Positions 1 through 5,403 of a stretch of 5,803 bases of DNA are shown in pieces. Made by a program: the position numbers and the translations under genes. The DNA comes from Treponema sp. (GTDB lineage: Bacteria; Spirochaetota; Spirochaetia; Treponematales; Breznakiellaceae), in NCBI GenBank assembly GCA_031263435.1, contig JAISFT010000102.1, positions 1 through 5,803 on the forward strand, read 5' to 3'. Every line of letters begins with the position of its first letter. Positions within the stretch are counted from its first letter, which is position 1. The notes under the pieces were generated by a model that had not been told where the DNA came from, did not search any database, and saw nothing but the letters and a program-made list of their open reading frames with translations.

Positions 1-65
1 GCGCAAGGGATAGAAGCGGTATCCTTTTTTGCCGCAGGCAAAAAAGATACAAGCGGATAGCCCGG
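1..65. repeat. Repeat-like element with two AAGCGG motifs flanking a hairpin
   Basis: Two near-identical 11-base words, GATAGAAGCGG (9-19) and GATACAAGCGG (46-56), differ at one base. Between them lies a hairpin: GTATC (19-23) pairs with GATAC (46-50), C24 is bulged, and TTTTTTGCC (25-33) pairs with GGCAAAAAA (37-45) around a GCA loop. An alternative small stem GGATA (8-12)/TATCC (20-24) would place GAAGCGG in a 7-base loop. The element touches the window edge and may begin further left. From unverified memory, similar AAGCGG...GCGGATAGCCCGG intergenic sequences occur in other bacteria, so I infer a dispersed repeat or structured RNA. It could equally be the transcription terminator region of an upstream gene. 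No function can be assigned. Confidence 0.5.
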
Positions 66-101
66 TTTCCGGCGCTGCCCCTTAAGGGGATGCGCCGGAA
101 A
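66..101. repeat. Strong GC-rich hairpin
   Basis: A perfect 10-base arm, TTTCCGGCGC (66-75) with GCGCCGGAAA (92-101), encloses a two-by-two mismatch and a second stem CCCC (78-81)/GGGG (86-89) with a TTAA loop. The structure is stable in either strand orientation. No T run follows on either strand, so it does not look like a standard intrinsic terminator. It directly adjoins the AAGCGG element and may be part of the same unit. Confidence 0.6.
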
Positions 102-258
102 TGCGCCCTAAAACATACAATTTACTATTTGAACGATGTCCGGTACTTCCTGATGCCAATCACGGGGCTTGGTCTAACTCGGGGCTGACTTTTCTGGTAA
201 CAATTATCTACCGATATTATGTATGGCTTGCTTTTTTGCTTTTCCCGCTGGTATGCTT
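102..258. other. AT-rich intergenic stretch, no convincing gene
   Basis: Together with the flanking structured elements this makes a 314-base region with no supported gene. The stretch is visibly richer in A and T than the genes, as expected for a promoter region. An open frame starting at the ATG at 101 runs through it and encodes a hydrophobic segment, but it has no ribosome binding site, overlaps the start of the glycosyltransferase gene and resembles no family I recognise. Confidence 0.5.
191..220 (+). promoter_or_regulatory. Weak promoter candidate for the glycosyltransferase gene
   Basis: TATTAT at 215-220 matches the bacterial -10 consensus at five of six positions and lies in the AT-rich part of the leader. 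A -35 box is poor: TTTCTG (191-196) at an 18-base spacing matches only the first two positions. There is no extended -10 TG motif. If real, transcription would start near 227 and give a leader of about 90 bases. Confidence 0.2.
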
Positions 259-303
259 GCCCCTTACCCCTTTTCGTGGGGTTCAGGGAAAGGCGGGTTT
301 CCC
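259..303 (+). promoter_or_regulatory. Leader hairpins just upstream of the ribosome binding site
   Basis: Two hairpins can form in the leader. ACCCC (266-270) pairs with GGGGT (278-282) around a 7-base loop, extendable by CCC (261-263) with GGG (286-288). GGGAAA (286-291) pairs with TTTCCC (298-303) around GGCGGG. The extension of the first competes with the second for 286-288. The second ends at the base before the Shine-Dalgarno sequence, so it may affect ribosome access. This role is inferred from position only. Confidence 0.35.
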
Positions 304-309
304 GGAGGA
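304..309 (+). promoter_or_regulatory. Ribosome binding site of the glycosyltransferase gene
   Basis: GGAGGA sits five bases before the ATG at 315. It decides the start: a GTG at 311 is out of frame and too close to the site. Confidence 0.8.
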
Positions 310-314
310 TGTGA

Positions 315-1445
315 ATGAAAGTTGGGATCGATACCTTTGCCTGTAGTGGTGGTAAATCCGGCATCGGCATCTATTTAGCCCAGTTGCTAAAGCATATCCC
401 CCCCTCCGGGGCTCTTTTTGAGCTTTTCGGCTGGGAATTTGACCGCTATGTCTACAACAACACGGCTCCAAATCTGGAATTTGTTTCCCGTTGCTCGGTG
501 AACGGCGAAACCGCCAATGCCTTTTGGCACATTTTTAAATACCCGGACTTTGCCAAATCCCGGAATTACAACGTGTGCTTCTTCCCCGCGGCCCACCGGC
601 TGGCGGCTCTTGGGGAATCTCCCTGCCCTGCGGTTGGTACGGTTCACGACATGACCGCTTACTGGAAAAGCAGGAAAATTCGGAAAAATATGGGGTTTGT
701 CCCCGGACCGGTGCTTTCCGATACTCTGCGCCGCCTGGACCGGGTCATCGCCGTGAGTAACTGGGTCAAACAGGAACTGGTAGAGCTGGCCCGGGTTAAG
801 GAATCCCGGATCGAGGTGATCCCCAACGGCATCGATCTTGAGGCCTTTCAGCCCCGGCCCCGGAATGAGGAAAGCGTGGTACTGATCCAGCCTTTCAGCT
901 TCCGCCGTCCCTACATTCTCTGTGTTTCCCGAATCGAACACCCGGTAAAGAACCATATCAGGCTTATCAATGCCTTTCGGATCTTCAAGGAACGGACCAA
1001 ACACCCCCACCGGCTGGTTCTGGCGGGGGGGGACAGTCAGGGGGCGGCCAAGGTCAAAAAAGCCGCGGCCGCTTCCCCCTACCGGAACGATATCTTCTTT
1101 ACCAACTATTTCCCCTCCGCAAGCCTTCCGAAACTCTATGCCGGGGCCGATATTGCCGTTTTTCCCTCGATGTACGAAGGTTTTGGCCTGGGGGTTTTGG
1201 AGGCTATGGCCAGCGGGGTACCGGTTGCCTGCGCCCGGGCCGCCGGTCTGCCGGAAACCGCCGAACACGCGGCCCTGTACTTCGATCCCCTGGACTGCGA
1301 GGACATGGCGGACCGCATGGTCGCCCTGACCACAAACCGGGAAATTTACCGGAACTGCCGCCGTCTTGGCCTGGAACGGGTGCAGAACTTTTCCTGGGAC
1401 CGCTGTGCTAAGCGGAGCCTCCGGATCATCCAGGAGATCGTATAG
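315..1445 (+). CDS. GT4-type glycosyltransferase (GT-B fold)
   Basis: This 376-residue protein should transfer a sugar from a nucleotide-sugar donor to a glycan or lipid acceptor, acting in the cytoplasm or at the inner membrane face; donor and acceptor cannot be read from sequence. The N-terminal Rossmann-like half has a glycine-rich SGGKSGIGIYL loop (11-21) and a TVHDM motif (109-113). IPNGID (169-174) marks the domain junction. The C-terminal donor-binding half has SRIEHPVKN (205-213) with the phosphate-contacting pair R206 and K212, and the family signature EGFGLGVLE, whose E288 and E296 form the EX7E motif. Length is normal for GT4, and there is no signal peptide or membrane segment. The start is supported by GGAGGA five bases upstream. 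It appears monocistronic and convergent with lon; no neighbouring glycan gene shows its pathway. A role in lipopolysaccharide-like, capsular or glycolipid synthesis is only a family-based guess. Family assignment is firm, specificity unknown. Confidence 0.93.
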   Translation: MKVGIDTFACSGGKSGIGIYLAQLLKHIPPSGALFELFGWEFDRYVYNNTAPNLEFVSRCSVNGETANAFWHIFKYPDFAKSRNYNVCFFPAAHRLAALGESPCPAVGTVHDMTAYWKSRKIRKNMGFVPGPVLSDTLRRLDRVIAVSNWVKQELVELARVKESRIEVIPNGIDLEAFQPRPRNEESVVLIQPFSFRRPYILCVSRIEHPVKNHIRLINAFRIFKERTKHPHRLVLAGGDSQGAAKVKKAAAASPYRNDIFFTNYFPSASLPKLYAGADIAVFPSMYEGFGLGVLEAMASGVPVACARAAGLPETAEHAALYFDPLDCEDMADRMVALTTNREIYRNCRRLGLERVQNFSWDRCAKRSLRIIQEIV

Positions 1446-1461
1446 CCGGTGGAGGACCGGC
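1445..1461. repeat. Hairpin directly after the glycosyltransferase stop codon
   Basis: GCCGGT (1445-1450) pairs perfectly with ACCGGC (1456-1461) around a GGAGG loop, starting on the last base of the stop codon. No T run follows on either strand, so it is not a classical terminator, but it may protect 3' ends or assist termination between the convergent genes. Confidence 0.45.
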
Positions 1462-1493
1462 GGCTGCTCTATCGAAGGCAGGGCTGCAACAGG

Positions 1494-4148
1494 CTAAACA
1501 GCGGGCTGTTTTTTCCTTGTTTTGGTATTCTTCTTTCGGGCAGGTTTTTTTTTGAGTACGCCCTCTCCAAAGAGCAGCGCAAAGGCATCCTCGATATTTT
1601 CTACAAATTCCACCGGCATGGCTTCCTGAATGTCCCGGTCCAGTTCCTCCCAGTCGTCCCGGTTGTCTTCCGGCAGTATCGTCTTTTCCATGCCGTTCCG
1701 TACCGCGGCCAGAAGTTTTTCCTTAAGGCCCCCGATGGGCAGAATACGGCCGGTAAGGGTCAGTTCCCCGGTCATGGAGATTCCCCGCAGCGGGGGTTTT
1801 TGACACAGCGTAGAAAGCAGCGATGCCGCCAGGGTAATGCCCGCGGAAGGGCCGTCTTTGGGGATGGCCCCCTCGGGAACGTGGATGTGGAAGTCTGTTT
1901 TGGCAATATCCAGGCGGAAACGGTAGTTTTCCGCGGCGCTCCTGAGCCAGGAAACGGCGATCCGGGCGCTTTCCTTCATCACATCCCCCAGATTCCCCGT
2001 GATGATAAGCCCCCCGTCCCCCTTAAAAGCCCTGGTTTCCACAGGTAATATGGCGCCTCCGGTTTCGGTCCAGGCAAGGCCGTAGCTTACACCGACCCGT
2101 TCTTCCTTAAACACCAGGTCCCTTTTGTACTTCCGCCGGCCCAGGAGTTTTTCCAGATCCGCGGGGCGGATACTCCGCCTCCCCGGCGTTTTTTTCGGCC
2201 CCTCGGCATGCTTCCTGACCGTTTCCCGGGCAATCCGCCTCAGGGCCCGGGCAATTTCCCGTTCCAGGGACCGGACTCCGCTCTCCATGGTCCAGTAACG
2301 GATGATCTGCCGCAGACTTTCTTCCGTAAAGCTCAGCCCCCGGTCCTTCAGGCCGTTCTCTTCCAGTTCCTTGGGTACCAGAAAACGCCGGGCGATGGCA
2401 AGCTTTTCGTTCTCCCCGTAACCGGGAATCTCGATGATCTCCATCCGGTCCAGCAGGGGGTAGGGGATGTTGTAGAGGGAATTGGCAGTGGTGATGAACA
2501 GCACCTTGGAAAGATCGTAGGCCGTTTCCATGTAGTGATCGGTAAAGGTGGAATTCTGTTCCGGGTCCAGCACTTCCAGCAGGGCCGATGCGGGGTCCCC
2601 CCGGAAATCGCTGGAAAGTTTGTCAATCTCATCCAGCAGGAAGACCGGGTTCATCGTTCCCGCCTTGCACATGGACTGGATGATCTTCCCCGGCAGGGCT
2701 CCCACGTAGGTTTTCCGGTGCCCCCGGATCTCCGCCTCGTCCCGGACACCCCCCAGGGAGATCCGTACAAAGCTGCGGCCCAGGGCCCGGGCCACCGACT
2801 TCCCCAGGCTGGTCTTCCCCGTTCCCGGCGGCCCGACAAAACAGAGGATGGGCCCCTTGATCCCCGGAACCGCGGCATCATCGGTCCTTGCCATGTTGAG
2901 CTGCCTGACGGCAATAAACTCCAGGATTCGGTCCTTGGCCTTGCGCATGCCCCAGTGGTCCTCGTCCAGGATCTGTTCCGCCAGGGCCAGGTCCACCGAA
3001 TCCGGCGAATATTCGCTCCAGGGCAGATCCCGGATCCAGTCCAGATAGCCCCTGAGGACCCCCGCTTCCGGGCTGAAGGGCTGGAGTTTACGCAGGCGGC
3101 CGATTTCCTTTTGGGCCTTGGCCAGAACTTCCGGCGGCGGATTCCTGGCGGCAATCGCCTTTTCCAGGCCGGTAAATTCATCTTCGCCCTTGTCCGTATC
3201 CTTGCCCAGTTCCTTGTTGATTTCCTTGAGCTGCTCGTGGAGGATGTACTCCCGCTGGGTCTTTTCCATGCGGCTCTTTACCTTGCCGGAAATATTCCGC
3301 TGGACACTGTAGATCTCTATTTCCATTTCCAGGGTTTCAAGCACCGTTTCCAGCCTGCGGGTGGAATCGGGAATGGAAAGGAGTTCCAGTTTTGTTTCTA
3401 TCTTTATGGCTATAGAGTTGGAGATAAGATTGGCAAGCCGCTCGGGATTTTCCGCCTTTTCAACCGCGGTGATGGTATCGGAACCGATCTTCCTGGACAG
3501 CTCCGCGTATTGTGCAAAGGCCCGCTGGACCGCCCGGATAAGGGCAAGCTGATCCGCCGCCGCCGGCCCGGGCAAAGGGCCGGGTATCGCCTCAATACGG
3601 ACCAGGTAAAAGCCCGGAGACCCCTCCTCCGGGCCGGGAAAACGGCGTTTTACAGACGGCGCAGGCAGAATGCGGCGGCGAATATCCGCAATCGTACCCC
3701 GGTATTCCCCCTGAAGAATCACCCGGACGGAACCATCGGGCAGCCAGAGCCGCTGGACAATACGGGCCGTGGTTCCCGAAACCGGGAACAGGGGACCGGG
3801 GAAGCCCTCCACCGCCGCGGGGATTGCCGGAGAAGACCTGGGCCCCCGGCCGGCGGCAGTGCTGTCCAGAACACAGGAGGCAAAGAGCCGCAGATCCCGT
3901 TTCAGGGCCTCCTCTACGGCGGTGATCCCGCTTTGGTGGTTGATAAACACCGGAACCGTTGTATTGGGAAAGAGGACCAGATCCTTAAGGGGTAAAAGGA
4001 CAAGCTCCTCGCTTTCCCGGTCCGGCTTTTTCTGCTTCCGGACCCTAGGACGGGTCCGATCCGCCAGGGGGGAAGGATCGGACCCGGCGGGAACTGTCTT
4101 TTTCCTGAGACCGGCGATGAATTGCAGCACCCCTGTATAGGGTTTCAC
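1494..4148 (-). CDS. lon: Lon ATP-dependent serine protease
   Basis: An 884-residue cytoplasmic protease that unfolds and degrades damaged and regulatory proteins, with ATPase and peptidase on one chain. The N-terminal substrate domain starts near residue 48 (LVLLPLKDLVLFPN) and is followed by a helical, coiled-coil-prone segment (about 265-315). The AAA+ module has Walker A GPPGTGKT (439-446), pore loop YVG (481-483), Walker B LLDEID with D506 and E507, sensor-1 N556, arginine finger R568 and sensor-2 R626. The protease domain has S768 in PKDGPSAG and K811 in GGLKEK, spaced 43 apart as in the E. coli S679/K722 dyad. All key residues are present. It is about 100 residues longer than E. coli Lon (784) through an N-terminal extension, Pro/Gly-rich insertions in the N-domain and a Lys/Arg-rich tail (866-880). 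The start is GTG; the only near alternative is a GTG six codons later, without a good binding site. It follows clpX by one base, so co-transcription and coupled translation are likely. Confidence 0.98.
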   Translation of the reverse strand: MKPYTGVLQFIAGLRKKTVPAGSDPSPLADRTRPRVRKQKKPDRESEELVLLPLKDLVLFPNTTVPVFINHQSGITAVEEALKRDLRLFASCVLDSTAAGRGPRSSPAIPAAVEGFPGPLFPVSGTTARIVQRLWLPDGSVRVILQGEYRGTIADIRRRILPAPSVKRRFPGPEEGSPGFYLVRIEAIPGPLPGPAAADQLALIRAVQRAFAQYAELSRKIGSDTITAVEKAENPERLANLISNSIAIKIETKLELLSIPDSTRRLETVLETLEMEIEIYSVQRNISGKVKSRMEKTQREYILHEQLKEINKELGKDTDKGEDEFTGLEKAIAARNPPPEVLAKAQKEIGRLRKLQPFSPEAGVLRGYLDWIRDLPWSEYSPDSVDLALAEQILDEDHWGMRKAKDRILEFIAVRQLNMARTDDAAVPGIKGPILCFVGPPGTGKTSLGKSVARALGRSFVRISLGGVRDEAEIRGHRKTYVGALPGKIIQSMCKAGTMNPVFLLDEIDKLSSDFRGDPASALLEVLDPEQNSTFTDHYMETAYDLSKVLFITTANSLYNIPYPLLDRMEIIEIPGYGENEKLAIARRFLVPKELEENGLKDRGLSFTEESLRQIIRYWTMESGVRSLEREIARALRRIARETVRKHAEGPKKTPGRRSIRPADLEKLLGRRKYKRDLVFKEERVGVSYGLAWTETGGAILPVETRAFKGDGGLIITGNLGDVMKESARIAVSWLRSAAENYRFRLDIAKTDFHIHVPEGAIPKDGPSAGITLAASLLSTLCQKPPLRGISMTGELTLTGRILPIGGLKEKLLAAVRNGMEKTILPEDNRDDWEELDRDIQEAMPVEFVENIEDAFALLFGEGVLKKKPARKKNTKTRKKQPAV
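1496..1514 (+). terminator. Likely intrinsic terminator of the glycosyltransferase gene
   Basis: AAACAGC (1496-1502) is complementary to GCTGTTT (1505-1511); in practice AAACAG/CTGTTT forms a 6-base stem with a CGGG loop. A T run (1509-1514) forms the 3' arm end and tail on the plus strand. It lies about 50 bases past the stop codon, where a terminator is expected. It also encodes the last residues of Lon on the other strand. The minus strand has no T run after the stem, so it should work for the plus-strand gene only. Confidence 0.6.
1783..1801 (+). terminator. Terminator-like hairpin antisense to lon
   Basis: CCCCG (1783-1787), loop CAG, CGGGG (1791-1795), then G and five T on the plus strand. 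The shape matches an intrinsic terminator and could stop plus-strand transcription entering lon. It coincides with conserved protease-domain codons (KPPLRG), so codon choice alone may explain it. Confidence 0.25.
4039..4086 (-). repeat. Overlapping alternative inverted repeats in the lon 5' coding region
   Basis: Read on the lon mRNA, segment 1 CGGGTCCGATCC (4086-4075) is perfectly complementary over 12 bases to segment 2 GGATCGGACCCG (4062-4051). The end of segment 2 is also complementary over 7 bases to segment 3 GGGTCCG (4045-4039). Stems 1:2 and 2:3 exclude each other. They begin 63 bases into the gene and encode residues 22-37, a non-conserved basic linker. A regulatory role is inference; chance is possible in GC-rich DNA, but 12 perfect pairs within 36 bases stand out. 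Confidence 0.5.
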
Positions 4149-4161
4149 ATCAGGCGCTCTT
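4146..4161 (-). promoter_or_regulatory. clpX-lon junction: weak ribosome site and overlapping start/stop codons
   Basis: The mRNA reads TGATGTGA. TGA at 4152-4150 ends clpX, ATG at 4150-4148 is followed at once by an in-frame TGA, and GTG at 4148-4146 opens the lon frame. The only ribosome-site-like word is AAGAG (4161-4157), eight bases before GTG. Lon synthesis is therefore probably coupled to termination of clpX translation. Initiation at the out-of-frame ATG would give a two-codon dead end and compete with lon. Confidence 0.55.
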
Positions 4162-5403
4162 TTGGAACGGGAGAATTTCGGGGGCCTCTGATTTCACCAC
4201 CACATCCTGGGTTATGACCACCCGTTTGCTTCCGGGGATAGAGGGAATATCGAACATGATGCCGGTCATCAGTTTTTCTACAATAGCCCTTAAGCCCCTG
4301 GCCCCGGTTTTTTGTTTGATCGCCGTATCGGCAATCGCGTCGATGGCTTCTTCGGTAAACTCCAGCTTTACATCGTCAATCGCCAGGGAAGCCTGGTACT
4401 GTTTTACAATAGCGTTCCGGGGCTCGGTGATGATCCGTTTAAGATCCTCCCGTTTCAGCTCCTCAAGACTTACGGTGATGGGAAGCCGCCCGATAAATTC
4501 GGGGATCATCCCGAAGTGGATAAGATCATCGGGGTGCAGGGCATCGAACAGTTCCCGCAGGTTCTTTTGACCCCTGCGGCCTGCCTCCGCGCCAAACCCC
4601 ATCGGGTGCTGTACCACCCGCTGTTCGATGAATTTTTCCAGACCCACAAATGCGCCGCCGCAGATAAACAGAATGTCCGTCGTATCAATGCGGATCATTT
4701 CCTGGTTGGGGTGCTTCCTGCCCCCCTGGGGCGGTACAGAAGCAACCGTTCCCTCGATTATTTTAAGCAGCGCCTGTTGTACCCCTTCGCCGGACACATC
4801 CCGGGTAATGGAGACATTCTCCCCCTTGCGGGCGATTTTATCAATTTCATCAATGTAGACGATGCCCCGTTCCGCCGCGGCAATATTCCCCCCGGCGTTC
4901 TGGATCAGCTTAAGCAGGATATTTTCCACATCCTCCCCCACATAGCCCGCCTCCGTAAGGGTGGTGGCGTCTACAATGGCGAAGGGGACCTTTAACTTTT
5001 TTGCCAGAGTCTTTGCCAGCAGGGTCTTGCCCGTACCGGTAGGCCCGATTAAAAGCACGTTGGATTTTTCAATTTCCACATCGTCATTTTCCCTGGCGGT
5101 CTTGGCTATCCGCTTGTAGTGGTTGTAAACCGCCACGGAAAGGGCTTTTTTTGCCTCGTCCTGGCCTATGATAAAAAGGTCCAGGTAGTTCTTTATTTCC
5201 CGGGGAGTGGGAATATCCCCGGTAAACTGGGAGGAAAGCTCATGGTCTTCCTCGGTAAGGATCTTGCGGCAGACCTCCACACATTCGTCACAGATAAATA
5301 CATCATTGGGACCGGCGATAAGCCTTCGGGCTATTTCCGCGCTCTTGCCGCAAAAAGAACAGGTCCGCTCATAATTACCGGAACTATTGCGTATCTTTGC
5401 CAT
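4150..5403 (-). CDS. clpX: ClpX, ATP-dependent unfoldase subunit of the ClpXP protease
   Basis: A 417-residue AAA+ hexameric unfoldase that recognises, unfolds and translocates cytoplasmic proteins into ClpP. The N-terminal zinc-binding domain has C15, C18, C38 and C41 (CSFC...CDEC). Walker A is GPTGTGKT (120-127), the pore loop GYVG (153-156), Walker B IDEID with D185 and E186, the RKH loop 229-231, the arginine finger R306 in IPEFIGRLP, and sensor-2 R369/R372 region GARGLR. The ClpP-docking loop, IGF in E. coli, reads MGF (268-270). Length is normal (E. coli 424). The ATG is preceded by AAGGGAG and starts 20 bases inside the end of clpP, so the pair is translationally coupled. No key residue is missing and the gene is intact. 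Confidence 0.99.
   Translation of the reverse strand: MAKIRNSSGNYERTCSFCGKSAEIARRLIAGPNDVFICDECVEVCRKILTEEDHELSSQFTGDIPTPREIKNYLDLFIIGQDEAKKALSVAVYNHYKRIAKTARENDDVEIEKSNVLLIGPTGTGKTLLAKTLAKKLKVPFAIVDATTLTEAGYVGEDVENILLKLIQNAGGNIAAAERGIVYIDEIDKIARKGENVSITRDVSGEGVQQALLKIIEGTVASVPPQGGRKHPNQEMIRIDTTDILFICGGAFVGLEKFIEQRVVQHPMGFGAEAGRRGQKNLRELFDALHPDDLIHFGMIPEFIGRLPITVSLEELKREDLKRIITEPRNAIVKQYQASLAIDDVKLEFTEEAIDAIADTAIKQKTGARGLRAIVEKLMTGIMFDIPSIPGSKRVVITQDVVVKSEAPEILPFQKSA

Noticed and set aside
101..346. Open frame of 81 residues with a hydrophobic segment (about residues 30-57)
   Set aside because: No ribosome binding site, its ATG lies in the arm of the 66-101 hairpin, it runs into the well-supported glycosyltransferase start, and the composition looks like translated AT-rich and repeat DNA.
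1056..1076. Minus-strand stem followed by six T inside the glycosyltransferase gene, considered as a lon terminator
   Set aside because: The stem has a mismatch and only a few pairs, it lies over 400 bases past lon, and it is explained by lysine and alanine codons (VKKAAAA).
387..1268. Minus-strand open frame of 293 residues
   Set aside because: It is fully antisense to the glycosyltransferase gene, with Gly/Pro/Arg-rich sequence and no recognisable domain; a GC-codon shadow.
1449..2048. Plus-strand open frame of 199 residues starting after the glycosyltransferase gene
   Set aside because: It has a GTG start and crosses the terminator and conserved lon codons; no domain is visible.
3563..3583. 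Inverted repeat CCGGCCC/GGGCCGG in lon
   Set aside because: Seven pairs in a Gly/Pro/Ala-coding, very GC-rich stretch are expected by chance.
3772..3789. Inverted repeat GTTCCCG/CGGGAAC in lon
   Set aside because: It is perfect but short, with no alternative partner and no position that suggests regulation.
2208..3995. Plus-strand open frame of 595 residues antisense to lon
   Set aside because: Its length is striking, but the sequence is a Gly/Pro/Gln-rich mirror of conserved Lon codons without domains or a ribosome binding site. High GC removes stop codons in this frame.
4312..4995. Plus-strand open frame of 227 residues antisense to clpX
   Set aside because: Antisense to a highly conserved AAA+ region and without family resemblance.
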